Source: JAAGZL01 sp050288625 (GTDB lineage: Bacteria; Pseudomonadota; Gammaproteobacteria; Chromatiales; Chromatiaceae). Taken from it: 64,000 nt of DNA. This document shows positions 18,125-26,681 of this stretch, one piece after another. The translations under genes were made by a program, and so were the position numbers. The stretch covers positions 24,147 to 88,146 of the forward strand of contig JBNKEE010000047.1 in assembly GCA_050288625.1 (NCBI GenBank), given 5' to 3'. The notes beneath the pieces were generated by a model. That model had not been told where the DNA came from and made no database searches. It saw only the letters and a program-made list of their open reading frames with translations. The first letter of the stretch is position 1. Each line of letters opens with the position of its first letter.

Positions 18125-18934
18125 TCATCTAAATCTCTTAGATTGGGTCAATCGCTCCAGCCTCAATCTTTGCCGTTCATCGAACAGGTGGCGTGAGCTA
18201 ATCCAGACCGCGGTAATGGCCCCAAAACCGGTGCCTGCTGCTATCAGCAGCATGATCATAATCTGATACTTGGCCGCCTCCAGAGGCGGGCTCCCGGCCA
18301 AGATCTGTCCGGTCATCATACCGGGCAGGCTGACCACACCAGCCGTGGCCATAGCATTGATGATTGGAATCAAACCGGCACGTAGGGCGTCTCTTCTGAT
18401 GTCTCCGATGGCATCGCTCCATTCCTCCCCCAGAATCAACCTGGCCTCTATGTTCCCTTTCTGTAACCAGGCGTTCTGGGTCAGGCTGTCCATGGCTATC
18501 GCGATGCCGGTCATGGTGTTGCCCAGAAGCATGCCCAGTAAGGGGATTAGATATTGCGGCATATACCATGGCTCTACACGCACCACCAGGTGCAGGGCCA
18601 GCAGGGTTATGCTGAAGGATGATATGAACATAGACATGGTGCCTATACCCATACCCCAGGGTCCGGTGAATCGTTTTTTCTGGCGAGCCATCACCTCGTA
18701 GCCGGCCACACTCAACATGAACATACATAGTAGAGCGATCAGAACAGGGTGGGTCTGATCAAACAGGGTCTTCAGTACCAGCCCCAACAGTCCCAACTGC
18801 ACGACACTACGGACGGCGGCCAACAACAATCTACCCTCTACCTCCAGACGCAGACGCCAGGACAGCAATGCCAAGAGCAACACCAGTATAGATGCGATGG
18901 AGAGATCCAGAGGACTAAGTGAGATAAGGTGCAT
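18125..18934 (-). CDS. fetB: FetB-like ABC transporter permease (UPF0014)
   Basis: A 269-residue membrane protein with about seven hydrophobic segments and UPF0014 hallmarks: VRSVVQLGLLG, LLGMLLGNTMTGIAIAMDSL, and VVSLPGMMTGQILAGSPP followed by AAKYQIMIMLLIAAGTGFG. In E. coli, FetAB is linked to iron homeostasis and is proposed to export iron. Its ATG overlaps the last base of the fetA stop, so permease and ATPase are translationally coupled. The substrate is inferred from the family only. Confidence 0.88.
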   Translation of the reverse strand: MHLISLSPLDLSIASILVLLLALLSWRLRLEVEGRLLLAAVRSVVQLGLLGLVLKTLFDQTHPVLIALLCMFMLSVAGYEVMARQKKRFTGPWGMGIGTMSMFISSFSITLLALHLVVRVEPWYMPQYLIPLLGMLLGNTMTGIAIAMDSLTQNAWLQKGNIEARLILGEEWSDAIGDIRRDALRAGLIPIINAMATAGVVSLPGMMTGQILAGSPPLEAAKYQIMIMLLIAAGTGFGAITAVWISSRHLFDERQRLRLERLTQSKRFR

Positions 18935-19527
18935 TACTCTGGCTCCAGCCTGCCGCAGTTGATGGCGTAGCTGCTGTCACTCACTCGCTGGCGTTGTTCT
19001 TGGTTGTGGCTCACCCAGAGCACTCCACAATCCTGTTGTGTGCGATAACGCTCGATCATCTCCTCGACCCGTCGGCAGTTTGCTGTATCCAGGTTGGCAG
19101 TGGGTTCGTCTAGCAACAGAAACTCGGGCTGATTAGACAGCAGCCGCGCCAGAGCTAGACGTTGCCGCTCTCCGCTGGATAGTCGACCCACCTCCCACTC
19201 CAGACACTCGCGTTCGAATCCCAGATCGAACAAAAGAGTCTGGTCGATCACGGGTAGATGCTGGCCCACCCGTGGATACCACCAGTGACTCTCAGTGGGC
19301 AGAAGTCCAACCCGCCTGCGCCAATGGGATGGAGGCATGCAACCCTGAGCTTCACTGTTTAACCGCGCCTCTCCTGCATGCGGATCCAAGTCGGCCAGGG
19401 CGCGCAGCAAAAGTGTCTTACCACTGCCAGAGGGACCGCTCAAGGTGACGCATTCACCCGAATTTACGGTGAGGTCGATGGGATCTAAGTGGCGACTTTG
19501 AAACTGAACAAGGACGAGAGAGGACAA
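18934..19527 (-). CDS. fetA: FetA-like ABC transporter ATP-binding protein
   Basis: A 197-residue ABC ATPase with Walker A GPSGSGKT, signature LSSGERQRLALARLL, Walker B LLLDEPTANLD and the switch histidine in WVSHNQEQR. It would power the FetB permease encoded immediately downstream. The only plausible start in frame is a TTG at 19527, 2 bases after the trmB stop. That is an unusual start codon, and it places the gene firmly behind trmB in one transcript. Confidence 0.87.
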   Translation of the reverse strand: MSSLVLVQFQSRHLDPIDLTVNSGECVTLSGPSGSGKTLLLRALADLDPHAGEARLNSEAQGCMPPSHWRRRVGLLPTESHWWYPRVGQHLPVIDQTLLFDLGFERECLEWEVGRLSSGERQRLALARLLSNQPEFLLLDEPTANLDTANCRRVEEMIERYRTQQDCGVLWVSHNQEQRQRVSDSSYAINCGRLEPE

Positions 19528-19529
19528 GG

Positions 19530-20225
19530 TTATCTGCGCCTAAAAATCAGGTCCCATACACCGTGACCCAGTCTTTCCCCCCGCCGCTCGAACTTGGTCA
19601 CTGGTCGATAATCTGGACGCGGGCTAAAGTTGTCCGGGCCTGCATCATTTTTAAACAGGGTGTCCTCCGCGCTTAATATCTCCATCATTTGATGCGCATA
19701 ATGCTCCCAATCGGTAGCGGCGTGAAAGACCCCTCCCGGTCGGATCGCCCTGGCCAGCAACCGAATAAATGCCGGCTGCAGTATGCGCCGTTTATGGTGC
19801 CTCTTTTTGTGCCAAGGGTCGGGAAAAAACAGATACACCCCATCTAGAGATTGGGGTTCAATGACACTCTCCAACACCTCAACGGCATCGTGGCGCATAA
19901 CGCGCAGATTGGTCAGGCCACGCTCTTCAATATCTAGCAGCAAGCGGCCAACACCTGGACTATGCACCTCGATACCCAAATAGTTCTGCTGAGGATGGTT
20001 GGCTGCCATCTGCGCCAGAGAGGAGCCATTACCAAAGCCAATCTCCATGATAATCGGATAATCGTTGCCAAATCGTGTGAACAGATCCAGAGGATGGCCT
20101 GGAGTGAAATCTATACCGAATTGGGACCATAAGGTCTTAAAGGCGCGCTCCTGCCCCGTGGTCAGGCGACCCTCCCGCAACACATAGCTGCGAATCTTGC
20201 GATGATGTCTTTCGCCATCGGTCAT
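19530..20225 (-). CDS. trmB: tRNA (guanine-N7)-methyltransferase
   Basis: TrmB makes 7-methylguanosine at position 46 of many tRNAs using S-adenosylmethionine. The 231-residue protein shows motif I as MEIGFGNGSSLAQMA and the diagnostic YLFFPDPWHKKRHHKRR region, plus the C-terminal TKFERRGERLGHGVWDL block. It sits between thiG and fetA on the minus strand, 20 bases after the thiG stop. The thiS-thiG-trmB order is widespread in gammaproteobacteria and beta relatives. Confidence 0.96.
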   Translation of the reverse strand: MTDGERHHRKIRSYVLREGRLTTGQERAFKTLWSQFGIDFTPGHPLDLFTRFGNDYPIIMEIGFGNGSSLAQMAANHPQQNYLGIEVHSPGVGRLLLDIEERGLTNLRVMRHDAVEVLESVIEPQSLDGVYLFFPDPWHKKRHHKRRILQPAFIRLLARAIRPGGVFHAATDWEHYAHQMMEILSAEDTLFKNDAGPDNFSPRPDYRPVTKFERRGERLGHGVWDLIFRRR

Positions 20226-20245
20226 CTGATCGGCGTGAATAGTCC

Positions 20246-21037
20246 CTAGAAAAACATGCCTTCGAGCGGTGATGAGGCGGAGGCAAAACGCTTGGCTGGC
20301 ATGCGTCCAGCCAGAAAAGCCTCGCGTCCTGCTTCAATGGCCTTCTTCATGGCGGAAGCCATCAGGATTGGATTGTTCGCGGCGGCGATGGCGGTGTTCA
20401 TAAGAACACCATCACAACCCAGTTCCATAGCCTCAGCTGCATCCGACGCAGTACCCACGCCCGCATCCACCAGAATCGGCACATTGGCGTTCTCCACGAT
20501 GGTCAGGATGTTGAGCTTGTTGCGGATGCCCAGGCCGGAACCTATAGGTGCTGCCAGAGGCATGACGGCTACGCAGCCCAGTTTTTCCAGTTCGCGCGCA
20601 ACAATAGGATCGTCGTTGGTATAGACCATAACATCAAAGCCGTCCTTGATCAGTTCCTCGGCGGCGGTAATGGTCTGCATCACATCCGGAAATAAGGTCT
20701 TGTCGTCTCCCAGCACCTCCAGTTTCACCAGATTATGCCCCCCCAGCAGCTCGCGGGCCAGCTTGCAGGTACGAACCGCTGTCTTGGCGTCATAGCAACC
20801 GGCAGTATTGGGCAAGATGGTGTATTTATCTGGCGGCAACACATCCAGGATATTGGGCTCGTCCTTGTTCTGTCCAATGTTGGTGCGGCGTACGGCAATA
20901 GTAACGATCTCGGCCCCGCTGGCGTCTATGGCGGCGCCTGTCTCTTCCAGGTCTTTATATTTTCCGGTGCCTACCAACAGGCGTGATTTGTATTCGCGTC
21001 CGGCTATGGTAAAGGTATCGCTCTTTCGTTCGGGCAT
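20246..21037 (-). CDS. thiG: Thiazole synthase
   Basis: ThiG builds the thiazole phosphate ring of thiamine from deoxyxylulose phosphate, dehydroglycine (or iminoglycine) and sulfur carried by ThiS. The 263-residue TIM-barrel protein has SRLLVGTGKYKD at the N-terminus, the Schiff-base lysine in NLVKLEVLGD, VMPLAAPIGSGLG, and the phosphate loop DAGVGTASDAAEAMELG. It is preceded by thiS with a 104-base gap, in which I see neither a gene nor a clear promoter. Confidence 0.96.
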   Translation of the reverse strand: MPERKSDTFTIAGREYKSRLLVGTGKYKDLEETGAAIDASGAEIVTIAVRRTNIGQNKDEPNILDVLPPDKYTILPNTAGCYDAKTAVRTCKLARELLGGHNLVKLEVLGDDKTLFPDVMQTITAAEELIKDGFDVMVYTNDDPIVARELEKLGCVAVMPLAAPIGSGLGIRNKLNILTIVENANVPILVDAGVGTASDAAEAMELGCDGVLMNTAIAAANNPILMASAMKKAIEAGREAFLAGRMPAKRFASASSPLEGMFF

Positions 21038-21141
21038 GGTATGTCTGCTTCCGTCTGTTTCAGTTTCAGATGAGATTCTATGGCTTGCGCCGATGGACCC
21101 AAGGATAGCCTTGTTGGGTCATGGTTAAAAGTCTGCCTTGA

Positions 21142-21342
21142 TTATCCCCCACCAATGGCCTGGACAATCTCCACCCTATCGCCGGGTTGAAGTCGGTATT
21201 GATCAAATGTGCTGCGTGGAACCAGCTCTTCATTGACCTCTACGGCAAAACGTTGTTCGCCCAGATCAAGCTGTTGCACCAGTTCGCTCATAGTAAGTTT
21301 GTCGGAGAACTGCTGTTCTTCTCCATTTAGATATATCTGCAT
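21142..21342 (-). CDS. thiS: Sulfur carrier protein ThiS
   Basis: ThiS is a ubiquitin-like carrier whose C-terminal Gly-Gly is thiocarboxylated to deliver sulfur for thiazole synthesis. The 66-residue product begins MQIYLNGEEQQFSD and ends EIVQAIGGG, the expected terminus. It precedes thiG. The interval 21343-21655 holds only tRNA-Gly on the other strand. I see no TPP riboswitch before thiS; the space to the tRNA is too short for a typical one. Confidence 0.95.
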   Translation of the reverse strand: MQIYLNGEEQQFSDKLTMSELVQQLDLGEQRFAVEVNEELVPRSTFDQYRLQPGDRVEIVQAIGGG

Positions 21343-21449
21343 GGGGCATTCGTAATAGAAGTATTGAACACCCCGTTATTCTAGCCGACCCCATGCTAAC
21401 TCTCCAAGTTGCTTTAACCCCATGATGAGGAATAGAATCAGAGTCCGAC

Positions 21450-21523
21450 GCGGGTATCGTATATCGGTATTACCCTAGCTTCCCAAGCTAGTGAGGCGGG
21501 TTCGACTCCCGCTACCCGCTCCA
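21450..21523 (+). tRNA. tRNA-Gly, anticodon CCC
   Basis: A 74-base cloverleaf. The acceptor stem GCGGGTA pairs with TACCCGC, and the discriminator base is followed by an encoded CCA. The anticodon arm is CTAGC-TTCCCAA-GCTAG with CCC at the anticodon positions, reading GGG glycine codons. The T-arm reads GCGGG-TTCGACT-CCCGC. The anticodon arm closely resembles E. coli glyU. Confidence 0.95.
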
Positions 21524-21655
21524 AACCTCCCTATCTGATAGTTGATCAGAACTTTTTTGCTAGACTCATAACTAATGCCTTTAGGCAATAAGCCTCTGGT
21601 GTATTTTTTCACTGATTCAAGTTAGCAACAATCCAGCATTACCAAGGAGATGTAG

Positions 21656-23791
21656 ATGGGAAGACTTTTCAAAGCCCTGGGGATATTCATAGGTGTTATT
21701 TTGCTGCTGATAGTGGCCGCAGCTGTAGTAATACCCATGGTTGTGGACCCCAACGACTTCAAGGATGAAATAGTTAAAAAGGTGCATGAACAAACCGGCA
21801 GGGAACTAAAAATTGCTGGCGACCTGGATCTGTCCGTATTTCCCTGGCTGGGCGTACAGGTAGACGGTGTTGAGCTGGGTAATGCCAAAGGCTTCGGCAA
21901 ATTGCCGTTTGCTGCAATTAAACACGCGTCACTGCGAGTTAAGCTGATGCCGTTGCTTGAGAAAAAGTTGGAAATTGACACTATCGGGCTGGAAGGGGTT
22001 GCACTCAATCTGGTCAGAAAGAGTGATGGCGCCAGCAACTGGGATGGCCTGGATAAGAGCAATAAAGAGGAGACGGCATCAAATACGCAAGAGGGCAAGC
22101 AAGGCCCGGGGCTGGAAAGTTTTGCTATCGGCGGCATTGCCATAAAAGATGCCAGCATCAGCTGGGATGATCGCCAATCAGGTCAACAGCTTGCGATTAG
22201 CGACTTCAATCTCAACAGTGGTGCCATCGTTCCAGGCAACCCGGTTAAACTCAGCATGGGCATGAAGGTACAGAGCAAAGACCCTGCCATAAATGCCATG
22301 GTAGGACTGGATGGGTCCGTAGAGTTGGACCAGAGCCATAAGCAGTTAAATGTGCGAGGACTCAAGGTCAGATTGGATGCAGACGGCCCTGCCCTACCCC
22401 AGGGCAAACTCAAGGCCCATCTGGAAAGCACCTTGTTGCTGGCGCTAAGTGGACAGGCATTCGCTCTGCTGGATCTAAAGATCATATCAGGAGACCTTAA
22501 TCTAACAGGCGAGATCAAGGGGGCAAAGTTGGGTACCGACACACCGCAATTCAGCGGCAAGATTGCAATTGCCGAGTTCAGCCCGAGAGATTGGATGACA
22601 AGCCAGGGAATGGAGCCGCCAAAAATGGCTGATCGCAAGGCCATGAGCAAACTTGCAGCGAGCCTAACCCTTAATTCCAGCGGCGTATCAACCAAGATCA
22701 ACAAACTAGCGATCCAATTGGACGACACCAGAATCAACGGCAATGCGGTTATACAGGGAAAAGCTGCTGCCTTTAAACTGGATATGGATGCCATAGACAT
22801 TGATCGTTATCTAGCGGCAGATTCTGATAAAAGCGATACAGTAACCAGCGGCAAACCAGAACCATCCTCAGCAGGTGAACAATTGATACCGGTGGAGACC
22901 ATACGCAGCCTTGACATGAGCGGTACAATAACCATAGGGAAACTCACGATAAATAAAATGCCCGCCGAGAAAGTGCAAATAGGCCTAAAGGCAAGAAACG
23001 GTGTGCTGGAGACCACGCAGAAGATAGGCTCTTTCAGTGGTGGAAACTACGGTGGCTCACTGAACATCAATGCAAGCGGCAAGACGCCGACACTTAAACT
23101 GACCAGCAAGCTCTCTGGTGTACGTTTGGAGATATTGATCAAAAATCTGGCGGGTGAAGACCGAATCAACGGAGAAGGCAACTTCAATGCAGACCTGACC
23201 GCATCAGGCAACAGTATCGATAGCATCAAGCGAACCCTGAACGGAAAGATGGACTTTAATCTCCTGAAGGGCGCCATCAAGGGAATAAATCTGGCAGCGG
23301 AATTGCGCAAGGCCAAGGCCCTGCTCTCCGGCAAGAAGGTGCCTAAGGAGAACGGCCCGGTTCAGACCGACTTCTCTCAGATCAAGGGCAGTGCAACCAT
23401 CAAAAACGGAGTGATGCACAACGACGACCTACAGGCACTATCTCCATTCTTCCGAGTTACCGGCAAAGGCACGGCTAATCTAGTCAAAGAACGTCTGGAC
23501 TATACCGCCAATGTCTACGTGGTAGAGACCTCCAAGGGACAGGGCGGTCACGACCTGGCAGGTCTGGATGAACTAGAACGTAAAAAGATTGGCGTTCCTG
23601 TACACTTTACTGGATCTTTCTCCAATCCCAAATGGAAGGTTAAGTGGGACAAAGTATTGCTTGAGTCCCAGAAAGAGGAGCTGAAATCCAAGCTGGAAGA
23701 GAAGTTGATCGGCGAAGAGAAAAAGGATGGCGAAGAAGAGTCCGACAAAGACAAACTAAAGAGGAAGCTGCTGAGAAAGATTATTCGCTGA
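21656..23791 (+). CDS. AsmA family envelope protein
   Basis: A 711-residue protein with one N-terminal membrane helix (about residues 7-29, ALGIFIGVILLLIVAAAVV) followed by a long, mostly beta-predicted region and an AsmA C-terminal domain. Supporting patterns are VDPNDFKDEIVKKVHEQTGRELKI near the N-terminus and the repeated KINGxAxI-type segments and DLLKGAIKGINL-like block later. AsmA-like proteins are inner-membrane anchored and extend into the periplasm; several are linked to phospholipid transport to the outer membrane. The last 40 residues are strongly charged. It lies just upstream of yggX. Confidence 0.85.
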   Translation: MGRLFKALGIFIGVILLLIVAAAVVIPMVVDPNDFKDEIVKKVHEQTGRELKIAGDLDLSVFPWLGVQVDGVELGNAKGFGKLPFAAIKHASLRVKLMPLLEKKLEIDTIGLEGVALNLVRKSDGASNWDGLDKSNKEETASNTQEGKQGPGLESFAIGGIAIKDASISWDDRQSGQQLAISDFNLNSGAIVPGNPVKLSMGMKVQSKDPAINAMVGLDGSVELDQSHKQLNVRGLKVRLDADGPALPQGKLKAHLESTLLLALSGQAFALLDLKIISGDLNLTGEIKGAKLGTDTPQFSGKIAIAEFSPRDWMTSQGMEPPKMADRKAMSKLAASLTLNSSGVSTKINKLAIQLDDTRINGNAVIQGKAAAFKLDMDAIDIDRYLAADSDKSDTVTSGKPEPSSAGEQLIPVETIRSLDMSGTITIGKLTINKMPAEKVQIGLKARNGVLETTQKIGSFSGGNYGGSLNINASGKTPTLKLTSKLSGVRLEILIKNLAGEDRINGEGNFNADLTASGNSIDSIKRTLNGKMDFNLLKGAIKGINLAAELRKAKALLSGKKVPKENGPVQTDFSQIKGSATIKNGVMHNDDLQALSPFFRVTGKGTANLVKERLDYTANVYVVETSKGQGGHDLAGLDELERKKIGVPVHFTGSFSNPKWKVKWDKVLLESQKEELKSKLEEKLIGEEKKDGEEESDKDKLKRKLLRKIIR

Positions 23792-23823
23792 TATGTGAAC
23801 CATAAGATTGCCGGAGAAGAGAC

Positions 23824-24099
23824 ATGGCCAAGATGATACAGTGCGTAAAACTGAACAAAGAGGCGGAGGGGCTGGACCAGGCGCCCTATCCTGGAGAGTT
23901 GGGGCAGCGTATCCTGGAAAACGTCTCCAAAGAAGCGTGGCAAATGTGGTTTCAACAGCAGACTATGCTAATAAATGAGTATCGCCTGAATCCGATTGAC
24001 CCCAAGGCCAGGACCTTTCTGGAACAGCAGATGGAACAGTTTTTCTTCGGTGACGGCACCACTGCTCCGGTAGATTACACTCCGCAGCGACCCATATAA
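23824..24099 (+). CDS. yggX: Probable Fe(2+)-trafficking protein YggX
   Basis: YggX is a small cytoplasmic protein proposed to protect iron-sulfur clusters and handle labile iron. The 91-residue product shows MIQCVKLNKEAEGLDQAPYPG at the N-terminus with the conserved cysteine at residue 7, then WQMWFQQQTMLINEYRLNP and LEQQMEQFFFG, all family signatures. It starts 32 bases after the AsmA-like gene behind GGAGAAGAG. In many gammaproteobacteria it follows mutY; here mutY is not adjacent. Confidence 0.95.
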   Translation: MAKMIQCVKLNKEAEGLDQAPYPGELGQRILENVSKEAWQMWFQQQTMLINEYRLNPIDPKARTFLEQQMEQFFFGDGTTAPVDYTPQRPI

Positions 24100-24174
24100 C
24101 CATTCTAGACTTGACTCTATAGGCCTGGACCGCTTTAATACGCACCTCTCCACGATTGGAGATCCCGCACCAAT

Positions 24175-24250
<76 letters not shown>

Positions 24251-24306
24251 TATTTCTTCTTAGATTACTTATTTCGGCAAAATCCGCTGATTATTCCATT
24301 GTGTTG

Positions 24307-24445
24307 AATCGAACTGCGTGCAGTTCGATTACTCGGCACATCCCTGTGCCTCGCCCTCCGGGTTCGCTACGCTCATGCAAAATCGCTCCAAGCGATTTTG
24401 TCTGTCCCTGGGCACCATTTTCTTTTTCAGACCGCTTATTACGGC
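24307..24445 (+). repeat. Interrupted second copy of the tRNA-Phe 3' end with inserted hairpin element
   Basis: GCAGTTCGATT (24320-24330) repeats the T-arm of tRNA-Phe and TCTGTCCCTGGGCACCA (24401-24417) repeats its 3' end and CCA. About 70 bases lie between the two pieces. The insert contains a GGCACA/TGTGCC hairpin (24335-24350) and a perfect 10-base-pair hairpin, CAAAATCGCT/AGCGATTTTG (24378-24400). The first piece also forms a perfect 11-base inverted repeat with AATCGAACTGC (24307-24317). The 28 bases after each CCA match at 20 positions, so the duplication extends past the tRNA. Confidence 0.8.
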
Positions 24446-24751
24446 TCAATTGCAATAAGTCAGATTGCCATATCTGCGACAAACAGTGCCGTCTGAACGG
24501 TATGTGATATCTCCGTAACGTTGTTCAGTTGTGCCGTCCGAGTTATATAGTGTATTTCCATATTGCCGTGATGTTGTGCCGTCTGAATTATACATGGTGT
24601 TCCCATAGCGCCTGGAAGTGGTACCGTCCGGACTATAGGTGGTATTCCCGTATTGTTGGTAGGTTCCTGGACCGCCGCGCAAATAGCCGTCAGCACATAC
24701 TGCACTAGTCATGGTCAAGAACACTGCTGTAGCAATAAGTAATTTTCTCAT
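24446..24751 (-). CDS. Secreted tandem-repeat protein of unknown function
   Basis: A 101-residue protein with a signal peptide (MRKLLIATAVFLTMTSAVCA, cut near residue 20). The mature part is made of about five 14-residue repeats following the pattern YGNTxYxSDGTTxRR, ending CRRYGNLTYCN with two cysteines. The start is chosen at 24751 because AAGGAG stands 8 bases upstream. The repeats are rich in Tyr, Gly, Asn and Thr and are likely to form stacked beta hairpins in the periplasm or outside the cell. I do not recognise a function. No partner gene is obvious; the gene lies between the tRNA-derived repeat and a SafE-like gene. Confidence 0.72.
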   Translation of the reverse strand: MRKLLIATAVFLTMTSAVCADGYLRGGPGTYQQYGNTTYSPDGTTSRRYGNTMYNSDGTTSRQYGNTLYNSDGTTEQRYGDITYRSDGTVCRRYGNLTYCN

Positions 24752-24966
24752 TGCTTTTCTCCTTGTGAGGCACTTTCTGACTATATTCACTCTGACCGCT
24801 ATCTGCCCGAAAAATCCCATGCTTAGATTATTCTTCATTAATTTTTTATTGCTTGATGGCACTTCGATATTAACCCATAAACAGTGTGAATATAACAGCA
24901 TTGTCCGTCCTAACCGTTTTTCTGTCATAATCCATCCTTCGTTTGACTGACATAGAGAAACATATC

Positions 24967-25668
24967 GTGGATTACCCGCTAGTCCTGGCCTTTGTCGTAG
25001 GTTTCTTTAGCGCAGCCCACTGTTTAGGTATGTGTGGCAGTATCATGGGGGCTTTGACCTTGAGTCTACCGTCCGAGGTGCGGGGCGGAACTGGCAGCTT
25101 TCTGCTGTTTGTGGTGCTGTATAACCTGGGGCGGATACTGACCTATGTCGTCATGGGTGTGGTGATCGGTTTTACCGGCCAGCAACTGGGAGGAGCACTG
25201 GAGGGAGAGGGCTGGAGGCAGGTTGCCAGCATAGTGGCCGCCATAACCATTATCCTGATCGGGCTATATCTGACCGGCTGGGTCCCATTTTTGCGTAATA
25301 TGGATCGTCTGGGCGGAGGCCTGTGGAAGCTGTTAGAGCCCTATGGACGTAAGATGTTACCGGTGCGAACACCGCAGGCGGCCTTTTTTTCCGGTCTGGT
25401 CTGGGGTTGGCTGCCTTGCGGTTTAGTCTACTACGCCCTTATTTTGGCGCTGCCCCTGAGTGACCCCATTATGAGCGGGCTGTTTATGCTGGTCTTCGGC
25501 CTGGGGACCCTGCCGGTCATGATCGGAACCGGTATTTTTGCCGGCGCTCTGGCTCGGTTGGGCAGGAATGTGCGGCTGCGGCAGACCGCGGGCGTCGTAG
25601 TCATCCTGGTGGGTGTGCTGGGATTGCTTTTCGGAGCGGATATTTTTTTGGTACCATTGGGCGGCTAG
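24967..25668 (+). CDS. SafE/TauE-like membrane protein (COG2836 type)
   Basis: A roughly 233-residue polytopic protein with six or so membrane segments. The first carries the metal- or thiol-type motif AAHCLGMCGSIMGA, and a second cluster, SGLVWGWLPCGLVYYALILA, contains the conserved WGWLPCG. This class is annotated as sulfite exporter TauE/SafE but is related to the DsbD/CcdA-like urease-accessory group and often lies near cytochrome oxidase assembly genes, where copper or thiol handling is suspected. A sulfite role would suit a sulfur oxidiser but is not shown. Start: GTG at 24967 behind AGAGAAA; a TTG at 24943 would extend it by 8 residues. Confidence 0.78.
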   Translation: MDYPLVLAFVVGFFSAAHCLGMCGSIMGALTLSLPSEVRGGTGSFLLFVVLYNLGRILTYVVMGVVIGFTGQQLGGALEGEGWRQVASIVAAITIILIGLYLTGWVPFLRNMDRLGGGLWKLLEPYGRKMLPVRTPQAAFFSGLVWGWLPCGLVYYALILALPLSDPIMSGLFMLVFGLGTLPVMIGTGIFAGALARLGRNVRLRQTAGVVVILVGVLGLLFGADIFLVPLGG

Positions 25669-25701
25669 CCACCAATTAATTATAAAGAAGCAGGTGCTGA
25701 C

Positions 25702-26643
25702 ATGATTCGAGGCAAGAGTCCATCACTATTGGAAGTGACCAACGCGGCAAGGGTTGTTGCCGCAACTGGCGTGAATACCATGCTCTACGGCGAAACCGGT
25801 ACCGGGAGAGAACTGCTGGCCAGATTTATTCACGCCCACAGCGCCAGGTATAAACACCCTTTTGTATCGGTGAATTGCGCATCCATTCCCGAAGACCAAG
25901 TGGAATCACTGTTGTTTGGATTTGCCAAAGGTGCAACCACATGCGCTGAAGAAGAACACAAGGGATATCTTGAATCGGCGGCCAACGGAACCCTGTATCT
26001 GAGCGAAGTAGCCGACTTGCCGCTTGATGTGCAGGCCAAGTTGTTACGCTTCCTGGATTCTGGCGAGATCCTACCATTAGGTTCGCCAAAACCAATTAAG
26101 TTGGATGTTCGTCTGATTGTCGCAAGCCAGACCGATCTTGGTGAAGAGGCAGAGAAAGGCAGATTCCGCCAGGACCTCTATTACCACTTGAATGTGGTTC
26201 CACTAAAACTACCGCCATTGAGAGATCGCCAGGGTGACATCCCAATCCTATTGGGGCATTTTATAAGCCTGTTCTCTGCGCGTCATAATTTGAGGTCGCC
26301 TCACTTTACCAAAGAGGCCCTCAGCAGCATGAAGAGGTATTTCTGGCCTGGAAACGTACGTGAGCTACGAAACCTATGCGAACGCCTGGTGATCCTGCTG
26401 CCGGGACAAGAAGTGGGCATGCAAAATCTTCCACAAGAGGTACGCACTGAGCATACAGCCGAGAACAGAACTGACTCGGTGGTAACCCTGCCGCCTGAAG
26501 GCATATCTTTGGCCGGGGTTGAAGAGAGTCTGATCAGACAGGCTTTGGAGCTGGCCAAGGGAAACCAAAGCAAGGCAGCCAGGCTGCTCGGAATCAGTCG
26601 TGACACCTTACTCTATAGACTGAAGAAGTTTGCCATCACCTAA
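25702..26643 (+). CDS. Sigma-54 activator-like regulator with degenerate ATPase motifs and Fis-type HTH
   Basis: The 313-residue protein has an AAA+ central domain (about residues 1-240) and a C-terminal Fis-type helix-turn-helix (NQSKAARLLGISRDTLLYRLKK). There is no N-terminal sensory domain. Key residues are changed. Walker A reads GETGTGRE, with Arg for the invariant Lys at 36. The sigma-54 contact loop GAFTGA reads GATTCA (77-82). Walker B reads TLYLSE, with Ser101 for Asp. The arginine-finger region (FRQDLYYHLN) and WPGNVREL are kept. It probably binds DNA but is unlikely to hydrolyse ATP or remodel sigma-54 holoenzyme; that is inference. It follows the SafE-like gene. Confidence 0.85.
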   Translation: MIRGKSPSLLEVTNAARVVAATGVNTMLYGETGTGRELLARFIHAHSARYKHPFVSVNCASIPEDQVESLLFGFAKGATTCAEEEHKGYLESAANGTLYLSEVADLPLDVQAKLLRFLDSGEILPLGSPKPIKLDVRLIVASQTDLGEEAEKGRFRQDLYYHLNVVPLKLPPLRDRQGDIPILLGHFISLFSARHNLRSPHFTKEALSSMKRYFWPGNVRELRNLCERLVILLPGQEVGMQNLPQEVRTEHTAENRTDSVVTLPPEGISLAGVEESLIRQALELAKGNQSKAARLLGISRDTLLYRLKKFAIT

Positions 26644-26681
26644 CTGGATCGGTCCTGTTTCCTCCCGGCGAAATCGAGCCC

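Noticed and set aside
21343..21449. TPP riboswitch before thiS
   Set aside because: The space between thiS and tRNA-Gly is about 107 bases and I see no conserved THI-box core.
24301..24507. Plus-strand open frame across the tRNA-Phe duplicate
   Set aside because: It is explained by the tRNA-derived sequence and hairpins; no start signal or homology is recognisable.
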